Source: Thraustochytrium sp. TN22 (Eukaryota; Sar; Bigyra; Thraustochytrida; Thraustochytriidae). Taken from it: 64,000 bases of DNA. Shown here one piece after another: positions 22,101-28,697 of this stretch. A program made the translations under genes and the position numbers. How positions within the stretch are numbered: the stretch's first letter is position 1; the number at the start of each line of letters is the position of its first letter. The stretch covers positions 1 through 64,000 of the forward strand of contig JABLUY010000018.1 in the NCBI GenBank assembly GCA_013306675.1. Reading direction: 5' to 3'. The notes beneath the pieces are model-generated. The model searched no databases, had not been told where the DNA came from, and saw only the letters and a program-made list of their open reading frames with translations.

Positions 22101-23622
22101 CACTCCAGCTCGGGTAGGTGTAGTAGCCCGGGTCGGCGAGCAGCGGCACAGCGGAAGCGGCCGGGCAGTACCACTCGCGCGAGATATATTCCACGCCCTC
22201 GCCGTCGGTAAGGCTGTAGCCGATGAAAGCGAAGAGGTCCTCATCGAAGCAGTTGAACATCTTGGAGCCCGTGTTGACGTAGCCGAATGGACATACATAG
22301 CCCTTGGCGCAGTTCTTGCAGTCCGACACGCTCGAGGCTCCCGGGTCCGTGCGGTACGTGCCGCCGGGGCAAAAGGTCTGCACGCCGCCCACGCAGTATG
22401 AGCCGGCCTCGCAGATCTTTTGGGCGTAGCGCGTCGTGCTGGTCTGGCCGTACGAGGCGTAGCCGGTCGACACGGTCGTGGGCGAAGAGGAGCCCGACGG
22501 GCAGTAGAGATCGTTGCCGCCGCAGGGCGCGGGCAGGAGCACTGCGCTGGTCACGCCCAGGCACGCCGAGCCCTCGTTGCAGTAGTAGCCCGCCGGGCAC
22601 GCCTGGGAGCACTGCGCAGAAGACGCGCCCGTGTAGCCGCAGCGGCCGGCGGCGCACTTGGCCGGCGTCGGCTGCGTGTTGGCCGTGCCGGCGCAGTAGT
22701 AGCCCGCGGCGCAGGCCACGCACGAATCAACGCGCTGCAGGCCGGCCGCCGGCCCGTAAAAGCCCGCCGGGCACGGCTGCGGCGCGTCGCTTGCGCCCGC
22801 CGCGCCGTTCTTGTCCGTGCCGGCCGGGCAGTAGTAGCCCTGCGGGCAGGCCTCCGTGCACACGCTTGTGCGGCCGGCCGCGCCTACGGTGCCGGCCGGG
22901 CACAGCGCGCACGAGTCCTCGCCCACACCGCCCGCCGACGTGCGGTAGGTTCCGCCGGGGCACTGCGTGCACGTCCCGTTGGACCCGAGGCCGTCCGCGT
23001 TGGGCTCGTACGCCTCGCTCATGTAATAGCCCGCGGGGCACGTCGCGCGCAGCGTGCACACCGAGTTGTACGTGTACGAGCACGGCTCGTCGTTCCACGT
23101 GCCGGGCAGCTTGCCGCCGTCGCTGCGGTGCCACATTTGCGCGCAGTCTTCGCCGTACTGGTTGTTGCCTTGCGAGCGGCCCAGGTTGTTGGGCTCGCCC
23201 GCCGCCCAGTTCTCGTACACGACCGGGTCTTCGTCCGTCCACTGCGTCACGAACTCGCCCAACTCGTTGGTCTGGCCTTGCACCTGGAACAGGCCGATCC
23301 AGCAGATGGACGAGTGGCCGTTGTCGCCACACCCGAGCGTCTGATGCACGTAGTCGTTCTCGTCCGCGTTGTGGATGGACACCAGACTCGCGCCGTCCAG
23401 CACGCAGCTATCCCACGCCGCGTTCCACGTGCGTTTCGTCGAGTCATGCTTGAAGCACCGCCCGTGGTACGCCGAGTACCCGTCCGGGCATTGGTCCGGC
23501 AGCTGCTCCAGTTGCGTGCTCTGCGCCAGCCCGGGCGCCGCGCACCACGCCAGCGCCACCGCTGCCAGCGCCAGCGCCGCCGCGCCCGAGCTCCTGCTCC
23601 TGCGCGCCGCCGCCGCCGTCAT
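10138..23622 (-). CDS. Giant C-type lectin / cadherin / IPT surface protein with multi-helix membrane tail
   Basis: One uninterrupted frame of 4,494 codons. The start at 23622 is chosen because it opens a clear signal peptide (hydrophobic AAALALAAVALAW, cleavage near residue 33); the upstream open sequence is low-complexity. Order of parts: a C-type lectin domain at about 45-190 with EPN and WND motifs typical of calcium-dependent sugar binding; cysteine-rich CPAGYYC-type repeats at about 195-480; about ten cadherin-like repeats at about 690-1890, with linker motifs such as DTNDPPDF and DVNDRPVF; about twelve IPT/TIG repeats at about 1890-3650, with motifs such as ITGSNFG; another cysteine-rich part; then about nine hydrophobic helices at about 3920-4380 and a cytoplasmic tail with a short coiled coil (QDQELDRIAAQNESLRAEL). 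It probably acts at the cell surface in adhesion or sensing. Gene identity is certain; the role is inferred from domains. Confidence 0.93.
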   Translation of the reverse strand: MTAAAARRSRSSGAAALALAAVALAWCAAPGLAQSTQLEQLPDQCPDGYSAYHGRCFKHDSTKRTWNAAWDSCVLDGASLVSIHNADENDYVHQTLGCGDNGHSSICWIGLFQVQGQTNELGEFVTQWTDEDPVVYENWAAGEPNNLGRSQGNNQYGEDCAQMWHRSDGGKLPGTWNDEPCSYTYNSVCTLRATCPAGYYMSEAYEPNADGLGSNGTCTQCPGGTYRTSAGGVGEDSCALCPAGTVGAAGRTSVCTEACPQGYYCPAGTDKNGAAGASDAPQPCPAGFYGPAAGLQRVDSCVACAAGYYCAGTANTQPTPAKCAAGRCGYTGASSAQCSQACPAGYYCNEGSACLGVTSAVLLPAPCGGNDLYCPSGSSSPTTVSTGYASYGQTSTTRYAQKICEAGSYCVGGVQTFCPGGTYRTDPGASSVSDCKNCAKGYVCPFGYVNTGSKMFNCFDEDLFAFIGYSLTDGEGVEYISREWYCPAASAVPLLADPGYYTYPSWSAYNYNRYEQRQCSTTQICYRAYPYTLFYWQTTTCRTKGYLELEVDEMTTAPVNLGLFWGRINDVVRYTDNSFDAYNVTYELGEASFYDSAAPECEPVSAATNANIFGIEPYTMYWSYRQYDLQRAYVQLVSSNSNYEVCLPTLDIRYTVPVYASIAFQGAVLKTISCNAIIAINNVNDQPYVVNYDAATDPDMAGTLAENLPVYYRNIDENVRQNIPVDVCGATNAYCLGQSIATAVPEITTEDEDFGAILTYTLLHVDTGTEVDSSEPFKIDPCSGLISSRYAQDIKYVEKTQYSYIVHITDDGNGDENEALVTQALVHIAINDINDSPQFVDLLANYTLTIEENRDAGTAVVITDPSGDEVVPAGGAGALSALAFDVDENEVLTFQIVTNDADAFKIENGDTLVTTLEGARDINAESSKDVYLLDIMVSDGRGGSATATISVNVVDTNDPPDFTTSTRVFYVKENAETHVCTEPSAACAVGSAGFVTATDEDEENDGAVRDIVFSLIAPADNANTYHTLFDIDSASGVISVAQVGGLNFEDTSIARATGTGRGYPITVQALSQGPVDDSDQAFATVTVTVFIVDVNEAPIAPVFSDPWYIPENLPVGAVLPQQLVVEDPDNADDVLLSEPAPKQSLTFSNDETDDNYFRVSTVASGSTSTSTSSNVGQFKLLTSLKTYLDTAPSRAYLPQVLVQDNGGPTRRSVVVSVDTLLLDVNDRPVFTDGSRVDFTVEENDEAQTWTIECLDDDVDDVVTFEIVGGNGAALFELEQNNNSHFTISKRDLIAGTSNTAVINFEDSTTTWTLYVRASDQGPSASFGAFCDALASESTCGSGAFCVEGRCHQRCYDTGDGTLAAAHQLGVNEDTFYLCPYAYDAYLEHTLTPTGPTARVLMDETPYINQESTALAIESAELTIVITVTNANDPPRFQSCSAMRFYVALNRQGDDQTVANGGVLDALVYDEDSDASGYNHGWDFSIEATTAPAAWFSFDGATHDLLYTGQTAVTLVEGVEYTLTVRVTDAEDSNVYSECGVIVEVVNSNSLPSLPDSIDAASVLEVNPSTTVVLADMRGYVTDADCSGGIIGCEDTFVFTTTANQYFDVDPTTGAVTIGSAVYSYEATADHIFRLVVAVTDTNGGRDVTTVLIPIEDVNEAPAFTGSIPTLQIAENSAAGTVVEINGFSSLSAAGVATDPDVYAVDSTWRTLTFQLDDCGSLALAACPFEIQDPSTGAIVVASGAELDREGAQYIYTLKVRVTDGPGLYSTADITIEVTNVNESPAFITSPLQVTISEGAAVGGAAALFDMQDVVQDPDEGDEPENLVYAITDTPTDFFISAGKVYAQSGFVVDYEETQSFSIGISVSDGEFTITGTIDVQVSNVNDVTITSVTTAASAPLACDGGTVVTIVGTNFGIMGAGSSNVFTVQYKNTRTNKVYTCANAQLVDPDDNTELTCTAPRGVGTGFNWTVAVTVAGSAISGDTSPVSRTASLAYEAPTITDVQGAGALSTAGGENVLVSGTCLGLPEDFDSVAGGGGFAGALNTAVQYCSDIGRCATPTCSIGADGKLTCTTLPGLGSSLQWSITVAGTPGTSSYEAGAYGPPALTSFTPAALPSDGVAAITITGSNFGGIADAPDRVYALLTFQGVEQEYDLLGCAVSVAYTTITCTGIDPGMGAGLELFVVFGGLVNDPADLVAGISFAAPVIDSFRGEAVTDGTTLGGQQIWVEGSGFGPSCGAIATVNTDTFSCTLMDVSYSRGSTLASDGTTPIVYAPDCVVVNDARIVCVTTPGTGAGHVWAFDFGGHAVAPPASVVTSYSLPTVGAYSGAGAQDASTEGGQVVYISGANFGPLSGAPVLAYYGPEDEPDEFPATGPMPCEVYEAHAIVRCYTVEGAGDELSWTLIVDDQISIAETTSYGDPAVDALDLDTLSVDGGDIVSITGSNFGPSGRQWYLESVSYGPEANPEAYNVTTQCDIVSHTEIECTTVPGIGTDLYWSVVVKGQTSPVTVPLASYVPLMLNAMTPTAYGTEGQYLVYLDVDGLPICDSQAIISVVFGESTLSYAFVYDLARSASAALSSDLTSYCASDTSTAQRRISFYAPPLATSDRSPDVGIQVESRRFATTFTTSFFQFDYADPVLTSVYAEPSGATTTGLRVTLRGNNFCASSACCQAYVNNVVVASEESHNHQQITFRTTEDGGTVQVKCGSKVTETRRITTSSPYIYRVEDVTSGSSIADVVYPTNVPAGTTMNIYGINFGFSSWPKVYVNEVDVSSNINSVANVSCVTSGAPALDDGGRCQVINMDVPAGTGSSNSIIVRLYQDGLSGAESVPDSSFEYIAYKAPAIASVSLQDGATRAPTIGGSTITITGDNFGPAYVEGETSLYFYQRTAVVDDDFVFESNPTLVGIATCTSWTHTQLVCEVPPGEGVSLEIVVVVSDQDSRAAATAASTSYLLSYAAPQVTSIAYQALVAGSSQDAASTLGGDIVTISGSNFGRTYLANCSGYVDDLCVPIPPRVSLGGLACELISNTHEEVRCRVPEGQGANLAIQVTVRSQYTIASTTFSYAAPVIDFFSPDSSPTSARINGDSILLEIAGANFGASDLEVYFRSDDGSINLLLVKNGGAYSLNDFDNFDYNHTHITLEIPPFRGTDLRVVVSVAGQSTASEDFFSYLKPSVSGVSVMNSDNNFVVVTEGATGAIAVNFFPTSYVRGSSASGGSRRELQTSSTPDVRVLQAPTTVLCELSSRYRGYAWKTTAYDIYNTSGNFYRTTDLYDNEYCNGDPIVRINSRGGFEVHPELERTTAGCATPIKIIVEAVTMTPLSSAGIGFLTGMECCGSSAAFWAVGSASSCACDALAANRAMLITGEVYAMYLVNDLNELYVSVPVDSEADLAAQSAFSFPRWGPSLVTVDERSLDETATGPTSGCYVYEPYDEYRARRNEAILEYGTAESVYRRCLSKALITLNGDNFSDEVTNSTSDLEVSFVDLTTGVEFAAATTSSRGDHRELCTEEDGCNQNHTSITFQIPPGSGLNLVIRLTVGNQVAYAQVANTSGTATEEDYVRFNYMTPTVSRASPGTLTGSSYSFADATGEDTVNFRGDNFGGVLANTTIYIDGRVCPSSRWRSPDEDLVDGLPFLSCNPDADVVGPRNLYVCVSNQGTRVAASTLDPALLLEADRVREAANSSDLSSAVQASIDVFHNLVQSKFNARCVSASERTGEVLGMYGGMYQLCVDCPSGAVCEKGDAPFTDPDSAVGFYRLSVDIWEDDGVTITERAQLRCPVERWDVSAVADFPAAVLDQTCSDYVSCQPSEACAGANDCSEGYRYAFDKCTNVRGADGYNNTCRTVKDPFTGAYVGVDEDCNPDPSSECSPSSPENCATCVVSFDGSAATDEVPVGTCECSMPKRCALCTLNSYYRLNNRCQECPDNVWLIGIAFAFLVMLAILAGYYFNKRDLNLALLAIGIDFAQVLSVFSAVNLRWPDAFERFLSFFSFLSLNIDIVGIECVVPTFEYETKWWLSQSLPLVVLGVLILVHLSYTAYKICRRTKRVKLTSHIARLVAIYLIVCYVAYIAVTRKALEIFDCTELPESDGYTYTSFTSLSCDGGSLCRCGEPGGVQQRLVPLAAFFIVVYTIGFPVFVYLSIRRHRDVVEEDQYLRAHGVGDTRESGPRTYDFRKSFSTLYVSFKPSKQTWVVLVIARKAFIATCALLLRTNVTAVLSMVLLILFASFTLTTLYRPYMSNGERSAVLRELDDLANKGLDDPKFHKYTVLQRRVQESVKVSRAVGDRKNQNQTSGAAKLNFDDTDKTLERALRRNKLRRTAADFFFDYNSVELVLLGSAILICLGGILIESMENDSNLYEQREPLSILLILLILATIFYYVLAVLSEISPARFHKYTKFLQRRKLADHQIEDLDEDLSLNPNPVFGMARPNGPSDTTMRDHLDEQDQELDRIAAQNESLRAELRRQKQDDQLNNDGTETGLPDEDSRTKARRKQFTFRNPF

Positions 23623-25917
23623 CTTGAGATGGACGAAATTCCAGGCACAAGCACGCGAGACGAGACACGAGACGCCACGAGGCACGAGGGAAGGGGGGGG
23701 GAGAGAGAGAGATGCCTGATCCCGAGCCAGTCGCCGCGCCGCGCCGCCTCGCGCCGCTTCGCTTCGCTTCGCGCCACGCCGCTCCGCGCGCTCCGCCCGG
23801 CCGCCCGGGCCTGCCGCGCGCGCTCCCGCCGAGGCCGCCGCCGCCGCCGCCGCCGAGGCAGCCGCGCCGCGCCGCGCGCCGCCGCGCGTCCTTTTCGGAG
23901 TTGCTGCCAGCGTAAAGGCCGGCACAGCAGGCAAGCAGGCAGGCAGGCACACCACGGCGAGCGAGCGAGCGAGCGAGGGCGCAGCCGCCTCAGCCGCCGC
24001 AGCTGGCGCCGCGCCTGCCTGGCCCTCCTGAGGAGGCCGGCCAGCCAGCTCGAAGAAGTGCACGCACAACTTACGTCCTGCCTGCAAGTTGCGCGCGCGG
24101 CGTGGCCAAGCCAGCCGCCAAGCCGCCAAGCCTTGGCAGGCAGCCGCAGAGACAGACAAGACTAGTGGGCCCGCGCCGCCCGCAGCCAGCGCGCCGCAGT
24201 GCCGCACGCGCACTCGCAACTAGGCCCTGGCGCCGAAAAAACAGCCGAGCCGGCCGCGCCAATGCCCGCAAACGCTGGCGGCAGTGGCGGCACGCGCCGC
24301 GCTCGGACACCGGGACAAGCACGCCATCCAATCCAGCTCTCGCCTCGCACCAGGGCAGGCCACGCCACGCCACGCCGCAGGCCGCGCGTCGCCGCCCGCG
24401 CCGCCGCGCCGAGCCAACTGGCCGGCTCGGCGCTGCGCTCGCTGCGCTCGCTGCGCTGCGCTGCGGCGCGCCGCGGCCCGCCTCGGCGCGCCGCCGCTGG
24501 CGCCGCCATGCACACGCGCGCGAGCAGGAAGCTCGGCCAGTGCGAGCTCGGCCAGCGACCTCCGAGACCGCGCGCGAGAGGGGACGCCGCCCGGACGTCG
24601 CTCTGCGGCCGCGCCCTGCGCTGTGCTTCCTGCACCGCGGCAGCCTGCCTCTGCCCGGCTTGCCAGCGCCGCTGCCTGCGCTTTCTTCCTGCGCCCACGC
24701 CTGCGGCCGCCTCCAGGCTGCCTTGCCGGCCGCAGCCTGCCTCGGCGTGGCCTGCCTGGCCTGGCCTGCCTGGGAGTGCATGCCGTGCCTTGCCGTGCCA
24801 TGCCGCGGCCGCTTTCCAGGGACAGGAGGAGGGAAAAGAAGGCGCTGCCGCGGCTGTGCCTCGAGCCTCGAGCGCCGCGCCGCGGGCTCGCTCGGCGCCG
24901 CGCCGCGGGCCCGCGCTGCACGGCGGGACTCAACGGACGCGCGAGCCTCTGTCGGTCAGCCTGTGCGCGGCGGCGGCGGTCGGTCTCCGTCACCGCTGGC
25001 CGCCCGCCGGCGGCGCTCAGGCTCGGACGAAGGGGCCCGCGTGTCCGTCTCCCGGAGCCTGACCGGACAGTGTGACGGAGTGGGAGCGAGCTGCACGAGA
25101 TCTCCAGCGTCGAGACGGTACAGCACAGCCTAGCCGCTTGCTAGCGGCGAGCTATGGCTAGGTAGCTCCGCCCGAGTCCTGCCTCAGGCAGGGCCTGGCA
25201 GGCCGCCTGGGCCGCCGCGTAGGCCTCGCCAGGCTCGCGCCTCTGAGCCGGCGCCAGGGCAAGGCCGCCAACCGCGCCGCCGGCGCGCCGCGCGTAAGTT
25301 AGCCGAGTCTCGCGCGCGCGCCCCCTCGCTACTCGATCTCGGGATCTCGGCGGAGAGAGGGCGGCGCCCAAAGCCGGCGCATGTGGCGTGTGCAGCAAGG
25401 CACGCGAAGGCAGCCGGCTGTGCCGCTGAGCCGCCAGGCCGAGGCAGGCTGCGCGGCCCGGGCCGGAGGGAGGCCAGCGCGTCCGCGGTGACGGAGGCCG
25501 CGCTGGCCGCGCCCACGGCGGGCCCGAGCGGCGCGCGCGGCCACGACTGAGGCCGCGCGGGCCATGACGCCGGTACCGGGAAACGGTACGGTAGATCCGG
25601 TGGGAGGGCCGAGGGCCTCTCTCTCTCTCTGAGCCGCCTAGGCGGCGCCGCCGGCGCGGCCCACGAGTGCAATGGCGCCAAAGCGCAGCGGCCTGTTGGT
25701 TGAAATCTTGACGCCAGAGCTTGGGGCAAGCCCGCCGGAGTCGGCCGGACCCAGTGGCGGAGGGGCTTGCTTGAGATGCAACGGAACTTGCCGCCTCAGC
25801 AGGCAGGCAGGCAGGCTGGCTGGCTCCCACAGTAATAGTAGTCATATGCTTTATAAATGCGAAGCAGCATTCCGTTTCAAGTAGCAAGGAATCAGATCTT
25901 CTGACACCCAGCTACGA
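23623..25917. other. Long non-coding GC-rich stretch upstream of the giant gene
   Basis: About 2.3 kb with no gene I can support. Open frames occur on both strands in most frames because of the GC content, but they are compositionally monotonous (Ala, Arg, Pro). It contains short simple repeats, for example gcgagcgagcgagcgagc near 23955 and gcaggcaggcaggc near 23930. It presumably holds the promoter of the minus-strand giant gene starting at 23622. Confidence 0.4.
25852..25857 (+). promoter_or_regulatory. TATA-like element upstream of tRNA-Leu
   Basis: TATAAA lies about 66 bp before the first base of the tRNA-Leu gene, in an otherwise GC-rich setting. The tRNA-His gene at 54282 has a similar element at a similar distance, which supports a role in Pol III transcription. 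Confidence 0.4.
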
Positions 25918-25996
25918 GCAGTGATGACCGAGTGGTTAAGGTGCTACGTTAAGGCCGTAGTGCGCAAGCTCGGGGGTTCGAGTCCCCCTCACTGTA
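25918..25996 (+). tRNA. tRNA-Leu (anticodon AAG)
   Basis: Folds as a full cloverleaf: acceptor GCAGTGA with TCACTGT (one G-T pair), D arm ACC/GGT, anticodon stem CTACG/CGTAG with loop TTAAGGC, an 11-nt variable region, T stem GGGGG/CCCCC with loop TTCGAGT, and discriminator A. The anticodon AAG is at 25951-25953 and reads CUU/CUC leucine codons. The AAG loop and the TGG D-loop resemble other eukaryotic leucine tRNAs, though the variable arm is short. No intron. The CCA end is not encoded. Confidence 0.9.
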
Positions 25997-26000
25997 TCAA

Positions 26001-26006
26001 TTTTTT
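26001..26006 (+). terminator. Pol III terminator of tRNA-Leu
   Basis: Six T residues, starting five bases after the tRNA 3' end, as expected for RNA polymerase III termination. Confidence 0.75.
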
Positions 26007-26798
26007 GCTCTCGAACCGGCCTAACAACCGGACTAAGAAGCTTGGATCCGCCTGGGTGATGTAAGAATCTGGCATCATCTCTGGAGCAGCTTTTGTCCTT
26101 TCGAATGCGAGCGGCGCTCTCTTGCTCGCTGGCGCTCTCTTGCTCGCTCGCGCACTCTTCTGATTCATCTTCATCCGGTGCAGTGCCCCGGTTGCCGCCG
26201 GGGTGCCCCGGCGTGCCCCGTTCCGCACGATCGGTCCCGTCCTTTGATCATGATCGCACGCGTTCCATCTTGTTTTTCAGTTTTTGCACTCTCAAGGTTC
26301 AAAGCTCAATCTTCAATGAGACGAGCGGCCGACGAGCGGCGACGAACGCCTAAGGTTTTAGTGTTCCAACCATGCATGCATCCATGCATCCATGCATCCT
26401 CTTGACTCTGCCTTGATTTGCCTCGAATTATAATGCGGCGCAGCCAGCTGAGCGACAGCGGACAGCGAAGTTCTCCGTCGCATCGCCTTGCACCGCACGC
26501 CTGCCAGTGTGCCTAGCTGTCACGGTCTCTGGCACTGGCACTGCAGCAGCGGCAGTCGAGAGTCGAGACTCTCTCTCTCTCTAGGCCTAAGGCCTAACCG
26601 AGAGCAGGCAGAAAGGACTCGAGTCGCCAAGCAGAAACAAAACGCGGCCGGGCTGCGTGGAGCGGCGCGCTGGCGCTGCGCAGGCGCTGCGCAGGCGTCG
26701 CGCTGCGCAGGCGCTGCGCCGCGCTGCGCAAGCGCCGGGCCGGGCCGGGCGAAGAAGCGCGGGCGCCTGCGCTCTCGCCCGCGGCGGGCGGCGCGGCC
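26007..26798. other. Intergenic stretch between tRNA-Leu and the membrane/chromo-like gene
   Basis: About 0.8 kb without a gene. It contains a short atgcatccatgc-type repeat near 26370-26395, a TATAATG-like stretch near 26430, and an aggcctaaggcctaa motif at 26582. It presumably includes the promoter and 5' UTR of the gene starting at 26799. Confidence 0.35.
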
Positions 26799-28697
26799 AT
26801 GGACGGTGTGCTGGTGGTGGCGTTCTTCTTCCCGGTGATCGTGGGCGCCAGCGTGGTGGCGAGCGTGGGCGGGTTCTTCCTGTCGCTGTGGCTCTCGTTC
26901 GGGTCGCGGCTGGCGGCGTGGGCCGAGAGCAGCGTGGCCGCGCAGTGGCTGCCGTCAAGCGTGGTGCGGCTGGGCGTGGCGGCGCTGCGGCACCCGCCAC
27001 TGCAACAATGGGGCTGGCTCGTGTACCCGGCGGTCATCAACATCGTGGTGGCCGCCTCGGTGCTGGGCACGTACAGCGTGGGCAAGGTGCTGTACCGGCA
27101 GCGCGGGTGGCAGCCGATCCAGCCCCTGCGCGGCGGGCTGCGCTTCGTCATGCTGCAGGCGGCGCTGTGGATGGTCTTCTCCATCTCGCTCATCCTGCCC
27201 TGGCTCTCGCTGCGCGGGGTGGGCATGCTGCACGTGACGGGCCGCGCGCGGCCGTCGACGGAGGACACCGACACCTTTGGCGGTCTCCTCGTGGCGTCCG
27301 CGGCGCTGGGCATGCTGTCGCAGACGCTGGCGCTCGCCTCGCTCATGGTCTATGACAGCGGGAGCATCAAGCCGGCGCGCCTGAGCCGGCGCGACCTCGC
27401 GGTGCTCGACTCGGGTCGCTGGAACTTCAAGAAGCTCTTCGGCCGGCGCTCCGGCACCTTTTGGTGGGTCTTCATCGGCCTGCAGTTCTCCATGGCGCTC
27501 TACGCCTGCGCGATTGCCTTCCTCTCCGAGTCCGAGGCCATCGCCAACGGCCCCGTGCAGGGGCTGCTGCTCATGGTCTTTGTCTCCCTCTACGCGGTCG
27601 CCATGGCGCTCACCAATGCGGTGGGTGGCAAGTGGCGCCACGGTGAGACCAACTACCACATCTTCATGCCGGGCCGTGGCGGGCTGGTCTTTGCCCTCAT
27701 GCAAGGCATCGCCTGGGCCATTTTCTCTGCCGTCTGGCTCGTCGTGCTCGTCAAGCTCCTGTCCATCGCGGTCGAGGCGGAGACCTTGGCGGATCGTGGC
27801 ATCATGGCCACCGCGGGCACCTGCGGCGTGCTCTCCCAGATTCTCATTGCGCTCTCCCTGCTCGTCTTCGACCCCTCGCGTGCGGGCCCATCCACGCTCG
27901 TTGCTGCTGCGGCTTCTTCGGGTCACCAGCGGCAGGATGAGCTTGCTTCTTTAGACTCCGCATTCTTGCCTCGGCTTGCTGCGACGCATGCCGACGCCGA
28001 CGCCGATGCCGCCGCCGACGACGACGACGACGACGACAACGATGACGAGACGGGAGGGTCGTCTCGCCTGTGCGGACCTCTGCGTCGCCGACGTCCTCGT
28101 CGCTCTCTTTGTGAGGTCGCTGGCCCCGCTTCTGCAACTGCTGCCACTGGCGCTACTGGTGCTACTGGTGCAGCTGCCGCTCCTGCGCACGTGTCTGCTG
28201 CTGCCAATGCTGCGGGTGCCAAGGCTAACGCGCCGCGCCGCCGCCGTGCGCGTTCCAAGTCGCCGATGCCTTCTTGGCACATTGACAAGATCATCGGTAA
28301 TCGCTCCGACACGCGAGAGTTCCTTGTGCAGTGGGCCGCTCCACGTAGTCTCACCGAGTGGTGCTCCGTTTCTGCCCTGGAGAACCGCGTCTCCCCGGAT
28401 GATTTGCGCGGTGTCCTCGAGGCCTACCGAGCTCACCGTGCTGGCATTGGTATCGACGGTGGGAATGATGCTGCAGTTGCTGCGGCTGCTGCGGCCGCTG
28501 CGGCCGCTTCTTCTCCCGCAGCTGCTGACGCCGCTGCCGCTGCCCATGTCGATGCGGATGCTGCCGCTGATGCTGCAGCTAACTGTGCTGCTCAAGACGT
28601 TGGAGCTCCGGAAGAGTGGGAGGAGTGGGAGGACGATCAGGGCAACCTGTACTACTATTGCGTCACCACCGAGACTGTCCACGACGTCCTGCCATAG
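26799..28697 (+). CDS. Multi-spanning membrane protein with C-terminal chromo-like and WW-like segments
   Basis: 632 residues, no intron, function unknown. Residues 1 to about 370 hold about eight hydrophobic helices arranged as an internal duplication: GGLRFVMLQAALWMVFS in the first half matches GGLVFALMQGIAWAIFS in the second, and LGMLSQTLALASLMVYD matches CGVLSQILIALSLLVFD. A run of Asp follows near 395-420, then Ala- and Arg-rich sequence. Residues about 488-548 (WHIDKIIGNRS, EFLVQWAAPRSLTEW, DLRGVLEAY) have the spacing of a chromodomain. The last 30 residues (EEWEEWEDDQGNLYYY, ending in P) resemble a WW domain whose second Trp is missing. The ATG at 26799 directly precedes the first hydrophobic helix. 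The combination is unusual; both tail calls rest on pattern only. It probably sits in an internal or nuclear membrane, if the chromo-like call is right. Confidence 0.8.
   Translation: MDGVLVVAFFFPVIVGASVVASVGGFFLSLWLSFGSRLAAWAESSVAAQWLPSSVVRLGVAALRHPPLQQWGWLVYPAVINIVVAASVLGTYSVGKVLYRQRGWQPIQPLRGGLRFVMLQAALWMVFSISLILPWLSLRGVGMLHVTGRARPSTEDTDTFGGLLVASAALGMLSQTLALASLMVYDSGSIKPARLSRRDLAVLDSGRWNFKKLFGRRSGTFWWVFIGLQFSMALYACAIAFLSESEAIANGPVQGLLLMVFVSLYAVAMALTNAVGGKWRHGETNYHIFMPGRGGLVFALMQGIAWAIFSAVWLVVLVKLLSIAVEAETLADRGIMATAGTCGVLSQILIALSLLVFDPSRAGPSTLVAAAASSGHQRQDELASLDSAFLPRLAATHADADADAAADDDDDDDNDDETGGSSRLCGPLRRRRPRRSLCEVAGPASATAATGATGATGAAAAPAHVSAAANAAGAKANAPRRRRARSKSPMPSWHIDKIIGNRSDTREFLVQWAAPRSLTEWCSVSALENRVSPDDLRGVLEAYRAHRAGIGIDGGNDAAVAAAAAAAAAASSPAAADAAAAAHVDADAAADAAANCAAQDVGAPEEWEEWEDDQGNLYYYCVTTETVHDVLP

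Noticed and set aside
20545-24165. Plus-strand frames of 618, 388 and 581 codons
   Set aside because: Same reason: antisense shadows of the N-terminal half of the giant gene and of GC-rich upstream DNA.
23623-25887. Candidate genes in the many overlapping frames upstream of the giant gene
   Set aside because: All frames on both strands are equally open, rich in Ala, Arg, Pro and Gly, with no conserved motif and no splice pattern.
25918-25996. Reading the AAG tRNA as a type I (short variable arm) tRNA of another amino acid
   Set aside because: The anticodon loop TTAAGGC and the 11-nt variable region fit tRNA-Leu; no alternative fold gave as many paired bases.
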